Positions 19,398 through 26,051 of a stretch of DNA of 26,051 nt are shown here, one piece after another (the stretch's first letter is position 1; the number at the start of each line of letters is the position of its first letter). The notes under the pieces are model-generated. The model saw nothing but the letters and a program-made list of their open reading frames with translations, ran no database searches and was not told the origin of the DNA. Position numbers and translations under genes: made by a program. This stretch comes from a virus, in the IMG/VR virus record IMGVR_UViG_3300047564_003341, positions 1 to 26,051 of that record; one strand, given 5' to 3'.

Positions 19398-20455
19398 TGT
19401 TATCACCCGAACAAGCAATTTGGGCAGCAGATCAATTTATTGACTACTACTCAAAATTCAATAGAATTGATGATTATCTTAGATTTGTAAAGAATAGTAG
19501 AATTATGGAATCCTCTGGTAAATTATTTGGACCAGAGTATGAAATATTTTCAGATTTCAATATTCATCCAATGGATATGGATTTTAAAATTTGCGTAGTT
19601 GATACTTCTGCAAAACCTAAATCCAAATATAATCAAGATCTTTATGCTGAAATTTTGAATGATACGGCATCAAATGCAATAGAAGAAGCAATTCCAGGAA
19701 GAACATTGAAATGGATAGTTGAAGAAACCAATACCAATAAAATTGTTGGAGTGATTAGATTTGGGTCTCCAACAATAAACAGTAAACCTCGTAATGATTA
19801 TTTCGGTGAAGTCCTTCCTCTATCTGATATTAACTCTCATTTTGTCATGGGTTTTAATATTGTTCCTACTCAACCTTTTGGATTCAATTACTTGGGAGGG
19901 AAATTACTGGCCCTTTTAGCTTCATCAAATGAACTAAAGCGTCAATTTGATTCAAAGTATGGTACGGATCTTAAGTATTTTGAAACCACATCTTTATATG
20001 GAACAACTAAAGGTGTATCTATGTATGATGGACTTAAACCATATATTAAACATATAGGGGATACTGAAAGTAAATTTCTTCCTCTATTTCATGATGATTA
20101 CTTTCGTGAAATGTTTTGGTGGTTTAATAATAATGCCAACGGTGGAGAACGATTAATCTCTGCCGACAAATCTTCTAAAAAATTGAAAATTCAAACCAAG
20201 ATGATTTCAATCATCACAAAGTCTCTTCAAGATGCTTCAAAGTTACATGAGTTTAAACAATGTATTGAACATGCCAAATCTTTAACTGAGAAAAAAAGAT
20301 ATTACTTATCAAAATTTGGATATGAAGTTGAAGAGGTAATTCAATGGTGGAAAAGAAAATCTACAAAAAGATATGAGAAATTGAAAAATTCAGGACTTCT
20401 TAGAACTGAACTTGAATTGTGGAAACCTGGAGTTGATTTGGAGATTATCCGATGA
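19397..20455 (+). CDS. DUF4338/DruA-like protein between gp44 and gp62
   Basis: A 352-residue protein resembling the DUF4338 (DruA) family. The core runs KIVGVIRFGSPTINSKPRND (about 115-134), then HFVMGFNIVPTQPFGFNYLG (148-167) and GKLLALLASS. It continues with FDSKYGTDLKYFETTSLYG (184-202) and SMYDGLKPYIKHIGDT (208-223). These echo the family features of a VG-x-I-x-F strand, an R-F-x-I-x-P strand, an L-G-x-x-L-L helix, a Y-G-...-E-T segment and an x-x-x-x-IG-x-T end. The N-terminal 100 residues and the basic C-terminal helical domain (KRYYLSKFGYEVEEVIQWWK) are extra. In bacteria DruA belongs to Druantia anti-phage systems and its biochemical activity is unclear. Here it lies inside the clamp-loader operon, overlapping gp62 by four bases. 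Confidence 0.62.
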   Translation: MLSPEQAIWAADQFIDYYSKFNRIDDYLRFVKNSRIMESSGKLFGPEYEIFSDFNIHPMDMDFKICVVDTSAKPKSKYNQDLYAEILNDTASNAIEEAIPGRTLKWIVEETNTNKIVGVIRFGSPTINSKPRNDYFGEVLPLSDINSHFVMGFNIVPTQPFGFNYLGGKLLALLASSNELKRQFDSKYGTDLKYFETTSLYGTTKGVSMYDGLKPYIKHIGDTESKFLPLFHDDYFREMFWWFNNNANGGERLISADKSSKKLKIQTKMISIITKSLQDASKLHEFKQCIEHAKSLTEKKRYYLSKFGYEVEEVIQWWKRKSTKRYEKLKNSGLLRTELELWKPGVDLEIIR

Positions 20456-20838
20456 CTATTGAATTGAAAGACTGGTTAAATTCTATAAACTATACAAAAG
20501 AAAATTTGATGGAGGGTGACCCATCGAATAAAAAAGAATATCCATCTTATATTATTAATAGATGTTTGTCCGGACATTTGGATTGTGTTTTATTTGCTAA
20601 TGAAATTAACAAATATCCAAGTCTGGATAAGGATCTTCAATATTTGTTTTTTATAAATACATTGAGGAAAAAGAAGAGATTCTCTCCCTGGCTCCGTAAG
20701 GATAGTGTAAAAGATTTGGAATGTGTTAAGCAATACTATGGTTATAGTAATGAAAAAGCATCCCAGGCTTTAAAGATCCTTAGAAATGATCAAATTAATT
20801 GGATCAAACAACGACTTGATATTGGCGGATTAACATGA
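20452..20838 (+). CDS. gp62: Clamp loader small subunit gp62
   Basis: A 128-residue protein, shorter than T4 gp62 (187). The N-terminus is MTIELKDWLNSINYTKENLM, the middle has YIINRCLSGHLDCVLFANEI, and the block LRKKKRFSPWLRKD is typical of marine gp62. The C-terminal part (GYSNEKASQALKIL) is a helix ending IKQRLDIGG. Gp62 completes the gp44/62 clamp loader. Position between gp44 and regA is as in T4, apart from the two inserted genes. The stop overlaps the regA start (ATGA). Confidence 0.88.
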   Translation: MTIELKDWLNSINYTKENLMEGDPSNKKEYPSYIINRCLSGHLDCVLFANEINKYPSLDKDLQYLFFINTLRKKKRFSPWLRKDSVKDLECVKQYYGYSNEKASQALKILRNDQINWIKQRLDIGGLT

Positions 20839-21272
20839 CAAACCAAACTATTGAACCTCAAGTAAATTGGTCTCCCGACATGATGGTAGAAGTTACCCTT
20901 AGGGAACCAGACGATTTCTTAAAAGTAAGAGAAACCCTTACAAGAATCGGAGTAGCATCGAGAAAAGAAAAAAAATTGTATCAAAGTGCCCATATTTTAC
21001 ATAAACAGGGTAGATACTACATCACTCATTTTAAGGAATTGTTTGCTTTGGACGGCAAACATGCAAACCTTACTGTGAATGATGTTCAAAGAAGAAACCG
21101 TATTATTCGACTTCTTTCGGATTGGGGACTTATTGAAGTAATTGATGAGGAAAAAATTATGGATATTGCACCTCTCAATCAAATCAAGGTCATTGCGTAC
21201 AAAGAAAAAAACGAATGGATTCTTGAACAAAAATATAATATCGGTGTTAAAAAAAGAACAGTTTCTGAGTAA
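20835..21272 (+). CDS. regA: Translational repressor RegA
   Basis: A 145-residue protein clearly matching T4 RegA (122). VEVTLREPDDFLKVRETLTR, then KKLYQSAHILHKQGRYYITH, FKELFALDGK and RNRIIRLLSDWGLIE match the T4 protein nearly position by position. RegA binds the start regions of early mRNAs (in T4 including genes 44, 45 and regA itself) and blocks translation. The N-terminus has an extra stretch of about 14 residues before the T4-like part. It is last in its operon; a terminator follows 20 bases after the stop. Confidence 0.95.
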   Translation: MTNQTIEPQVNWSPDMMVEVTLREPDDFLKVRETLTRIGVASRKEKKLYQSAHILHKQGRYYITHFKELFALDGKHANLTVNDVQRRNRIIRLLSDWGLIEVIDEEKIMDIAPLNQIKVIAYKEKNEWILEQKYNIGVKKRTVSE

Positions 21273-21292
21273 TTCGGAAAACACTATAGAAT

Positions 21293-21320
21293 AATGGGGG
21301 TTTCAACACCTCCATTTTTT
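21293..21320 (+). terminator. Intrinsic terminator after regA
   Basis: A 9-bp stem, AATGGGGGT (21293-21301) with ACCTCCATT (21308-21316, one G-T pair), followed by T residues up to 21320. It closes the long operon that starts at 16124. Confidence 0.8.
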
Positions 21321-21335
21321 ATGCTTATGTTAATA

Positions 21336-21341
21336 TATACT
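21336..21341 (+). promoter_or_regulatory. TATACT -10-like box upstream of hsp20
   Basis: TATACT lies 16 bases after the regA terminator, with no convincing -35. The predicted start near 21348 would give a leader of about 50 bases before hsp20. The same hexamer occurs before the VWA and AAA+ genes. An ATG at 21344-21348 in this region is too close to be the hsp20 start. Confidence 0.5.
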
Positions 21342-21396
21342 ATGGATGCCTTCGGGGTCCACAAAATACAAACTCGCTTTTAAAGGAGCTACTATA

Positions 21397-21834
21397 ATGA
21401 CTAATCTCGCACGATTAAATACGTCGGATCTTCCTACCCTTATGGATAGGATTCATCGATATGGTATTGGTTTTGATGATTACTTTTTTGATAGATTCTG
21501 GAATCTTCACGAAACGACTTCAAATTATCCCCCATATAACTTAGTTACGTTAAGCAATGTCGAATCACGTTTGGAAATCGCACTCGCAGGATTTAAGAAA
21601 AAGGAAGTTTTTGTCTACACGCAAGACGGAAAACTCTTTGTGGAAGGGCAAAAAGAAGACAAGGAAACGGAGTCCACCTACGTACACAAAGGATTGGCGC
21701 AACGATCCTTCACTAGATCTTGGACTCTCGCAGATGACACAGAAGTTAGATCAGTTGAATTTGAGGATGGATTGTTGAGCGTTGTTCTTGGTAAAATTGT
21801 TCCAGAATCTCATAAACGAAAAGATTATCTATAA
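21397..21834 (+). CDS. hsp20: Small heat-shock protein Hsp20 (alpha-crystallin type)
   Basis: A 145-residue small heat-shock protein, an ATP-independent holdase. The N-terminal arm includes RYGIGFDDYFFDRFWNLHE. The alpha-crystallin domain runs from about YNLVTLSNVESRLEIALAGF through KKKEVFVYTQDGKLFVEGQK and QRSFTRSWTLADDTEVRSVE to EDGLLSVVLGKIVPE. Hsp20 genes are common in T4-like cyanophages next to the gp43 cluster, as here. The ATG at 21397 has a clear AAGGAG eight bases upstream (21383-21388); the ATG at 21346 has none. It lies between two terminators and is probably transcribed alone. Confidence 0.93.
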   Translation: MTNLARLNTSDLPTLMDRIHRYGIGFDDYFFDRFWNLHETTSNYPPYNLVTLSNVESRLEIALAGFKKKEVFVYTQDGKLFVEGQKEDKETESTYVHKGLAQRSFTRSWTLADDTEVRSVEFEDGLLSVVLGKIVPESHKRKDYL

Positions 21835-21837
21835 ATA
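21830..21837 (+). promoter_or_regulatory. Late promoter TATAAATA overlapping the hsp20 stop
   Basis: An exact late-promoter match with its predicted start at G21843. No protein gene begins for 115 bases downstream, and the terminator at 21883 intervenes. It therefore appears to serve the non-coding RNA candidate. Confidence 0.65.
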
Positions 21838-21842
21838 ATATT

Positions 21843-21924
21843 GGGCTACCCCCGATAACTATCGTTGTCGCATACTCAAATTAGGAGGGGAACTGGCAAA
21901 AACCAGTTGACACCCCTCCTTTTT
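21843..21924 (+). ncRNA. Candidate late non-coding RNA (about 82 nt)
   Basis: The segment is bounded by an exact late promoter (21830-21837, start predicted at G21843) and a strong branched terminator ending in a T run at 21924. It contains no ORF. Internal structure is a short GGG/CCC hairpin at 21843-21851, a small CGAT/ATCG hairpin at 21853-21864, a single-stranded stretch and the terminator itself. The last arm carries CCCCTCCTTTTT, which resembles the anti-Shine-Dalgarno end of 16S rRNA, paired to AGGAGGGG. The transcript is an inference; no expression evidence exists here. Confidence 0.45.
21883..21924 (+). terminator. Branched intrinsic terminator after hsp20
   Basis: The outer stem AGGAGGGG (21883-21890) pairs with CCCCTCCT (21913-21920). 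An inner stem AACTGG (21891-21896) pairs with CCAGTT (21903-21908) around a CAAAAA loop. A GACA bulge separates the two on the 3' side. T residues run to 21924. The bulge and part of the inner stem form the -35 box of the following promoter. Confidence 0.82.
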
Positions 21925-21935
21925 CTTGGTAAAAT
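21907..21935 (+). promoter_or_regulatory. Near-consensus extended sigma70 promoter for the gp43-uvsX operon
   Basis: TTGACA (21907-21912, perfect), a 17-base spacer and TAAAAT (21930-21935), with an extended TGg just before the -10. The 3' arm of the terminator lies entirely in the spacer. Transcription starts near 21942, before ATG 21958, and would cover both Sm-like genes, gp43, the microprotein and uvsX. Confidence 0.85.
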
Positions 21936-21957
21936 GGTAAGAGGTATTAAGAGGAAA

Positions 21958-22335
21958 ATGACCGTAAAAGTTTTATTGTTAAAATCCGGTGAACAGATCA
22001 TTGCAGATATTAATGGCATGTTCCGTGGAGAGGATCTAGTTAAGTATCAATTGATTAAACCATGTCAAGTGATAATCAATGGGGAATTTCGCGTCACAGA
22101 ACCTCATGAAGAGGTGGCTGAAAATCAAATGAGCGTTTCTCTTTATCCTTGGCCTGCTCTAACCGAGGATGAAACGGTTGAGATTTTTTGTGATTGGGCA
22201 GTAACTATGGTAAATCCTAGTAGTAATCTTAAAGAAATGTATGAAACACAGGTATTGAAAAATGACAGAAGAGAAGAAGGAACCGAAATTAATCAAAGCG
22301 ATTCTTCTGATGAACAATCAATTGTTGATCAGTGA
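21958..22335 (+). CDS. Sm-like small protein 3
   Basis: A 125-residue member of the same family as the genes at 7675, 19104 and 22262. The order is MTVKVLLLKSGEQIIADING, a YQLIKPCQVII strand (KP in place of NP), MSVSLYPWPALTEDETVEIF with the PW motif, and a DWAVTMVNPSSNLKEMYETQ segment with the conserved Tyr. It ends in an acidic Ser/Asp/Gln tail. The start is ATG 21958, after two GAGG elements and downstream of the predicted transcription start; longer readings start on weak codons inside the promoter. The last 74 bases overlap the next gene in another frame. An RNA-binding Sm role is inferred from family resemblance. Confidence 0.68.
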   Translation: MTVKVLLLKSGEQIIADINGMFRGEDLVKYQLIKPCQVIINGEFRVTEPHEEVAENQMSVSLYPWPALTEDETVEIFCDWAVTMVNPSSNLKEMYETQVLKNDRREEGTEINQSDSSDEQSIVDQ

Positions 22336-22552
22336 AATTGAACAGATAGCATGTGATATAGGTGAACCAGATTGTAGATTGACAGACCCCTATTTGGTAA
22401 ATCAATTGACGGGGGAAATCGAAGGAACATGGTTACAAGAATTTTCAAAACCAGGAGTAAATTCATTTGAAATTCATTCCGATAAAATAGTAACCTTTTT
22501 TACTCCAAGAGCAACACTTCTAGAAAAATACACAGAGCATCTTATCAAATGA
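22262..22552 (+). CDS. Sm-like small protein 4, overlapping protein 3 by 74 bases
   Basis: A 96-residue diverged member of the family. IKAILLMNNQLLISEIEQIA matches the position of VKVLLLKSGEQIIADI in protein 3, with the SGE replaced by NNQ. CRLTDPYLVNQL matches the strand with DP for NP, WLQEF replaces PW, and FEIHSDKIVTFFTPRATLLE ending with KYTEHL matches the last strand and helix. The ATG at 22262 is kept because the first strand would be lost with any later start. The loss of SGE suggests it may not bind the same ligand as the others, or acts only as a partner. The stop overlaps the gp43 start (ATGA). Confidence 0.6.
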   Translation: MTEEKKEPKLIKAILLMNNQLLISEIEQIACDIGEPDCRLTDPYLVNQLTGEIEGTWLQEFSKPGVNSFEIHSDKIVTFFTPRATLLEKYTEHLIK

Positions 22553-25056
22553 GATTTTATACGAACGTCCAAATGATCGGGAATAAGTTTCTCGTTCGTG
22601 GTTATGAAAATGGTGAACGTGTGATGTTCAAAGAAGAGTATTCTCCTACTCTTTTTGTAAAATCAAATAAAAAAACTGAATATAAAACTCTTGAGGGGGA
22701 ATACGTTCAAGCAATTAAACCTGGAACAGTTAAGGACTGCAGAGAGTTTTATAAACAGTATGAAGATGTAAATAACTTTAAAATTTATGGAAATGATAGG
22801 TATATCTATCAGTATATTTCTGACAAGTATCCAGAAGAAGAAATAAAGTTTGACATTACTAAAATTAAACTTTATACTATTGATATTGAAACTACTTCAG
22901 AAAATGGATTTCCAGATCCCAAAGAATGTTCAGAAGAAATTCTTCTGATTACAATTCAAGATTATGCAACAAAACAAATTACAACATGGGGAATCGGTCC
23001 ATTTGATAACAAACAAGAAAATGTTCATTATATTCAATGTGACTCTGAATATGATCTTTTGGTAAAGTTTCTCAATTACTGGGAGCACAATATTCCAGAA
23101 GTTGTTACTGGTTGGAATATCGAGTTTTTTGATATTCCTTATATTTGTGGTCGTCTTGCAAGAGTTCTTGGTGAAAAACGGATGAAAAGTTTTTCACCTT
23201 GGGGACTTGTAACTGAAAACAAAGTTTTCATGAATAATCGAGAACAAGTAAACTATGATATTGGTGGACTTACTCAACTAGATTACTTGAACCTTTACAA
23301 GAAGTTTACTTATACTGCCCAGGAATCATATCGTCTGGATTATATTGCTGAAGTTGAATTGGGTCAAAAGAAACTAGATCACTCTGAGTTCGATACGTTT
23401 AAGGATTTTTATACAAAGGGATGGCAGAAATTTGTTGAGTATAATATTGTTGACGTGGAACTTGTTGATCGTTTAGAGGATAAGAAGAAATTGATTGAAT
23501 TGGCAATCAATATGGCATTCGACGCAAAAGTAAACTTTGTAGATGTATTCTACCAAGTCAGGATGTGGGATGCGATCATTTACAATTATCTTAAGAAAAA
23601 GAACATCGTAATTCCTCCTAAAGATCCAACTGAAAAGAATGATAAGTATGCTGGTGCTCATGTAAAAGATCCAATACCGGGGGTCTATGATTGGATTGTT
23701 AATTTTGATCTTAATTCCCTATACCCTCACTTGATTATGCAATCAAACATTAGCCCAGAAACACTAATCGAAGAAAGATTCCCAAATATTTCTGTGGATA
23801 AAATTCTTGACCGTAAAATTTCTATTGATGGTTATGAAGATTATGCAATCTGTCCAAATGGATCTATGTATAGAAAAGATGTTCGTGGATTTCTTCCTGA
23901 ATTGATGGAAAAGATTTATAATGAACGTGTGATCTATAAAAAGAAAATGATTGCCGCTAAGAAGAAATACGAAAAAACTCCCACAGAAGAACTGAGAAAG
24001 GAGATTGATCGTTGTAATAATATTCAAATGGCACGTAAGATTCAATTAAATTCTGCTTATGGTGCTATTGGAAATCAATATTTCCGATACTACAAACTTG
24101 AAAATGCTGAGGCAATTACCCTCGGTGGACAAGTGGCGATTCGTTGGATCGAAAGTAAATTGAATGAATACATGAATAAAGCTCTTAAAACTGAGGATAT
24201 TGAATATGTCATTTATGCTGATACTGATTCTGTTTATCTCCATATGGGTCCTTTGGTTGAAAGTATATTCAAGGGAAGAGAGAAAGTTACTGAAAGCATT
24301 GTGGGGTTCCTTGATAAGGTCGCTAAAGTGGAACTTGAAAAATATATTGAAGGTTCTTACCAAGAATTGGCGGAATACTTAAATTCATACGAACAAAAGA
24401 TGCAGATGAAGCGAGAGAACATTGCTGATCGTGGAATCTGGACTGCAAAAAAACGTTATATTCTCAATGTATGGGATAGTGAAGGAGTTCGGTATGAAGA
24501 ACCAAAACTTAAGATTATGGGAATTGAAGCAATTAAATCTTCAACTCCAGCTCCTTGTCGGCAGATGATTAAAAATGCCATTAAAATTATGATGAGTGGT
24601 ACAGAAGATACTCTCATTGATTATATTGAAAAACAAAGAAAGGAATTTAAAAAGTATTCTCCAGAGCAAATTTCATTTCCCAAATCCATTTCCGATGTTG
24701 TAAAATGGAAATCACCAGCTACAATTTATTTGAAAAATACAGGAAAAGGATGTCCGATTCATGTTAGAGGAGCACTTTTGTTTAATCATTATGTGAACAA
24801 AAGCAAACTGACGAATAAATATTCACTGATTCAAAATGGCGAAAAAATTAAATATTGCTATTTGAAACTTCCAAATCCCATTCACGAAAATGTAATTTCT
24901 TTCATTCAGGAATTCCCGAAAGAATTGGGACTTAATGAGTTCGTAAATTATGACATTCAATTTGAAAAAGGATTTCTTGAACCATTGAAAATTATTTTGA
25001 ATGCAATTGGATGGAAACATGAAAAGATTGCATCTTTGGAGGACTTTTTTACTTGA
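22549..25056 (+). CDS. gp43: DNA polymerase gp43 (family B)
   Basis: An 835-residue family B polymerase (T4 gp43 has 898). Exonuclease motifs are DIET (D112, E114) in YTIDIETTSENG, the VVTGWNIEFFDIPYI block (D195) and YNIVDVELVDRL (Y298, D302). Polymerase motif A is NFDLNSLYP (D387), motif B is ARKIQLNSAYGAIGNQ (K497, Y504) and motif C is YADTDSVYLH (D558, D560). All catalytic acids are present, so both polymerase and proofreading should be active. The C-terminus ends IASLEDFFT, consistent with a clamp-binding tail for gp45. The reading frame is continuous, with no sign of an intein or split gene. It overlaps the preceding Sm-like gene by four bases and the following microprotein by one. Confidence 0.98.
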   Translation: MRFYTNVQMIGNKFLVRGYENGERVMFKEEYSPTLFVKSNKKTEYKTLEGEYVQAIKPGTVKDCREFYKQYEDVNNFKIYGNDRYIYQYISDKYPEEEIKFDITKIKLYTIDIETTSENGFPDPKECSEEILLITIQDYATKQITTWGIGPFDNKQENVHYIQCDSEYDLLVKFLNYWEHNIPEVVTGWNIEFFDIPYICGRLARVLGEKRMKSFSPWGLVTENKVFMNNREQVNYDIGGLTQLDYLNLYKKFTYTAQESYRLDYIAEVELGQKKLDHSEFDTFKDFYTKGWQKFVEYNIVDVELVDRLEDKKKLIELAINMAFDAKVNFVDVFYQVRMWDAIIYNYLKKKNIVIPPKDPTEKNDKYAGAHVKDPIPGVYDWIVNFDLNSLYPHLIMQSNISPETLIEERFPNISVDKILDRKISIDGYEDYAICPNGSMYRKDVRGFLPELMEKIYNERVIYKKKMIAAKKKYEKTPTEELRKEIDRCNNIQMARKIQLNSAYGAIGNQYFRYYKLENAEAITLGGQVAIRWIESKLNEYMNKALKTEDIEYVIYADTDSVYLHMGPLVESIFKGREKVTESIVGFLDKVAKVELEKYIEGSYQELAEYLNSYEQKMQMKRENIADRGIWTAKKRYILNVWDSEGVRYEEPKLKIMGIEAIKSSTPAPCRQMIKNAIKIMMSGTEDTLIDYIEKQRKEFKKYSPEQISFPKSISDVVKWKSPATIYLKNTGKGCPIHVRGALLFNHYVNKSKLTNKYSLIQNGEKIKYCYLKLPNPIHENVISFIQEFPKELGLNEFVNYDIQFEKGFLEPLKIILNAIGWKHEKIASLEDFFT

Positions 25057-25190
25057 TGGAACTACCTATAAATTCTGTAGAATTTGAAACAATTTTAAAA
25101 ATGCTTGAAAAGGATAGATCTAAAAATTGGCAATTATGGTCAAAACTTTGGTCTTATAAAATGAACGTATTGAACAAGGAGAAAAATTAA
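25056..25190 (+). CDS. 44-residue microprotein between gp43 and uvsX
   Basis: A small ORF coupled on both sides: its ATG shares one base with the gp43 stop (TGATG), and its stop shares one base with the uvsX ATG (TAATG). It encodes [20 protein letters not shown], then [20 protein letters not shown] and KEKN. It is short, has three Trp and is probably helical. I know no family. The precise overlaps argue that it is real, or that it keeps ribosomes passing to uvsX. Confidence 0.6.
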   Translation: MELPINSVEFETILKMLEKDRSKNWQLWSKLWSYKMNVLNKEKN

Positions 25191-26051
25191 TGGATTTTCT
25201 TAAAGATATAATTAAAGAAATTGGTGGTGAATACACCCAACTTGCTTCAGATATTAATGAAACTGAAACTTTTGTGGATACGGGTTCGTACATTTTTAAT
25301 GCTCTTGTATCCGGCAGTATATTTGGTGGGGTATCTGGGAATAAGATTACTGCAATCGCAGGCGAAAGTTCTACAGGTAAGACTTTCTTCTCTCTCGCCG
25401 TCGTTAAAAATTTTCTTGATAATAATCCTGATGGATATTGTCTGTATTTTGATACTGAAGCAGCAATCACAAAATCCCTTCTGGAGAGCAGGGGAATTGA
25501 CACAACTCGCTTGGTGGTTGTCAATGTCGTAACTGTTGAAGAGTTTCGCACAAAGGCACTCAAGGCAGTTGATATGTATATGAAGAAACCTGAAGGAGAA
25601 CGCAGTCCTTGCATGTTTGTGTTAGACTCTCTAGGAATGCTTTCTACCAGTAAAGAGATCAATGATGCTCTGAACGATAAAGAAGTTCGGGACATGACCA
25701 AATCTCAACTGATTAAAGGTGCCTTCCGTATGTTGACTCTTAAACTGGGTCAAGCGAATATTCCCATGTTAGTTACTAATCACACTTATGATGTTATTGG
25801 TGCTTATGTTCCTACAAAAGAAATGGGTGGTGGTAGTGGTCTTAAGTACGCCGCTTCTACTATCATTTATCTTAGTAAGAAGAAAGAGAAGGATGGAACG
25901 GAAGTCATTGGAAATATTATCAAGGCAAAGACTCATAAATCGCGTTTAAGTAAGGAGAATCAAGATGTGGAAGTCCGTCTTTATTATGATGAGCGCGGCC
26001 TTGATCGTTACTATGGTCTTTTGGAACTTGGTGAACTTGGTGGACTCTGGA
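25190..26051 (+). CDS. uvsX: Recombinase UvsX (RecA/Rad51-like), 3' end outside the window
   Basis: About 287 residues of an expected 350-390 are present; the frame is open to the last base. UvsX coats single-stranded DNA and drives strand exchange and recombination-dependent replication, loaded by UvsY. Walker A is GESSTGKT (58-65), Walker B is [11 protein letters not shown], and the loop region [20 protein letters not shown] follows. AAGGAG lies eight bases before the ATG at 25190. It is the fifth gene of the operon starting at 21907. An antisense frame across 25120-25701 is a shadow. Confidence 0.95.
   Translation, partial: MDFLKDIIKEIGGEYTQLASDINETETFVDTGSYIFNALVSGSIFGGVSGNKITAIAGESSTGKTFFSLAVVKNFLDNNPDGYCLYFDTEAAITKSLLESRGIDTTRLVVVNVVTVEEFRTKALKAVDMYMKKPEGERSPCMFVLDSLGMLSTSKEINDALNDKEVRDMTKSQLIKGAFRMLTLKLGQANIPMLVTNHTYDVIGAYVPTKEMGGGSGLKYAASTIIYLSKKKEKDGTEVIGNIIKAKTHKSRLSKENQDVEVRLYYDERGLDRYYGLLELGELGGLW

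Noticed and set aside
21865-21957. N-terminal extension of Sm-like protein 3 from a TTG at 21865
   Set aside because: It would be read from the terminator and promoter DNA; the family homology begins right after ATG 21958.
25120-25701. 193-codon minus-strand frame over uvsX
   Set aside because: The UvsX Walker A lies on the plus strand in the same bases; no motif is visible in the antisense protein.
1-26051. tRNA genes, CRISPR arrays, insertion sequences, integrase or attachment sites
   Set aside because: I looked for cloverleaf-like arms, regularly spaced repeats, transposase motifs and integrase motifs and saw none.

Overview
The window is about 26 kb of a T4-like myovirus genome. The closest match I recognise is a marine cyanophage infecting Synechococcus or Prochlorococcus. 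The reasons are the T4 core gene set in the order usual for marine T4-like phages, T4-type late promoters (TATAAATA), AT-rich DNA, and accessory genes typical of cyanophages: an Hsp20, a CobS-like ATPase with a von Willebrand A partner, a DUF3110-like protein and a nucleotide-sugar dehydrogenase. No photosynthesis gene, tRNA, CRISPR array or insertion sequence is visible. Every credible gene lies on the + strand. The host assignment is an inference.

Layout. (1) Positions 1-5122, the head module: end of portal gp20, an inserted FkbM-type methyltransferase, a small gp67-like prohead-core candidate, an 86-residue unknown, prohead protease gp21, scaffold gp22 and major capsid gp23. Exact late promoters lie in front of the three small-to-medium genes and gp22, and a UUCG-loop terminator closes the module. 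(2) 5125-8094: a possible tail-tube-fold protein, UvsY, UvsW and the first of four Sm-like proteins. (3) 8160-12681: a sigma70-like promoter leads late sigma factor gp55, gp47, a DUF3110-like gene, gp46, a short UDP-glucose-dehydrogenase-like gene and a small basic ORF that runs into tandem hairpins. (4) 12686-16127: a metallopeptidase-motif/VWA protein and a MoxR/CobS-like AAA+ ATPase, each preceded by the same TATACT...TTCAGT leader. (5) 16124-21320: a strong extended -10 promoter leads one long overlapping operon: DUF3310-like, clamp gp45, a membrane protein, a conserved unknown, clamp loader gp44, Sm-like protein 2, a DUF4338/DruA-like protein, clamp loader gp62 and RegA, ending at a terminator. 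(6) 21336-21924: hsp20 as a single-gene unit, then a candidate non-coding late RNA bounded by an exact late promoter and a branched terminator. (7) 21907-26051: a near-consensus sigma70 promoter, built into that terminator, leads Sm-like proteins 3 and 4, DNA polymerase gp43, a 44-residue microprotein and UvsX, which runs off the window.

How it works together. Regions 2, 3, 5 and 7 hold much of the replication and recombination machinery (polymerase, clamp, loader, UvsX/UvsY/UvsW, gp46/47) plus two regulators: RegA for early mRNAs and gp55 for the late switch. Gp55 would read the TATAAATA promoters of the head module and of the candidate RNA.

The most interesting signals are four divergent Sm-like paralogues threaded through the replication genes, a DruA-like protein between the two clamp-loader subunits, the AAA+/VWA/HExxH pair with a duplicated leader, and the ~82-nt late RNA candidate with an interlocked terminator-promoter. 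All functional calls come from reading motifs; no database search was run.
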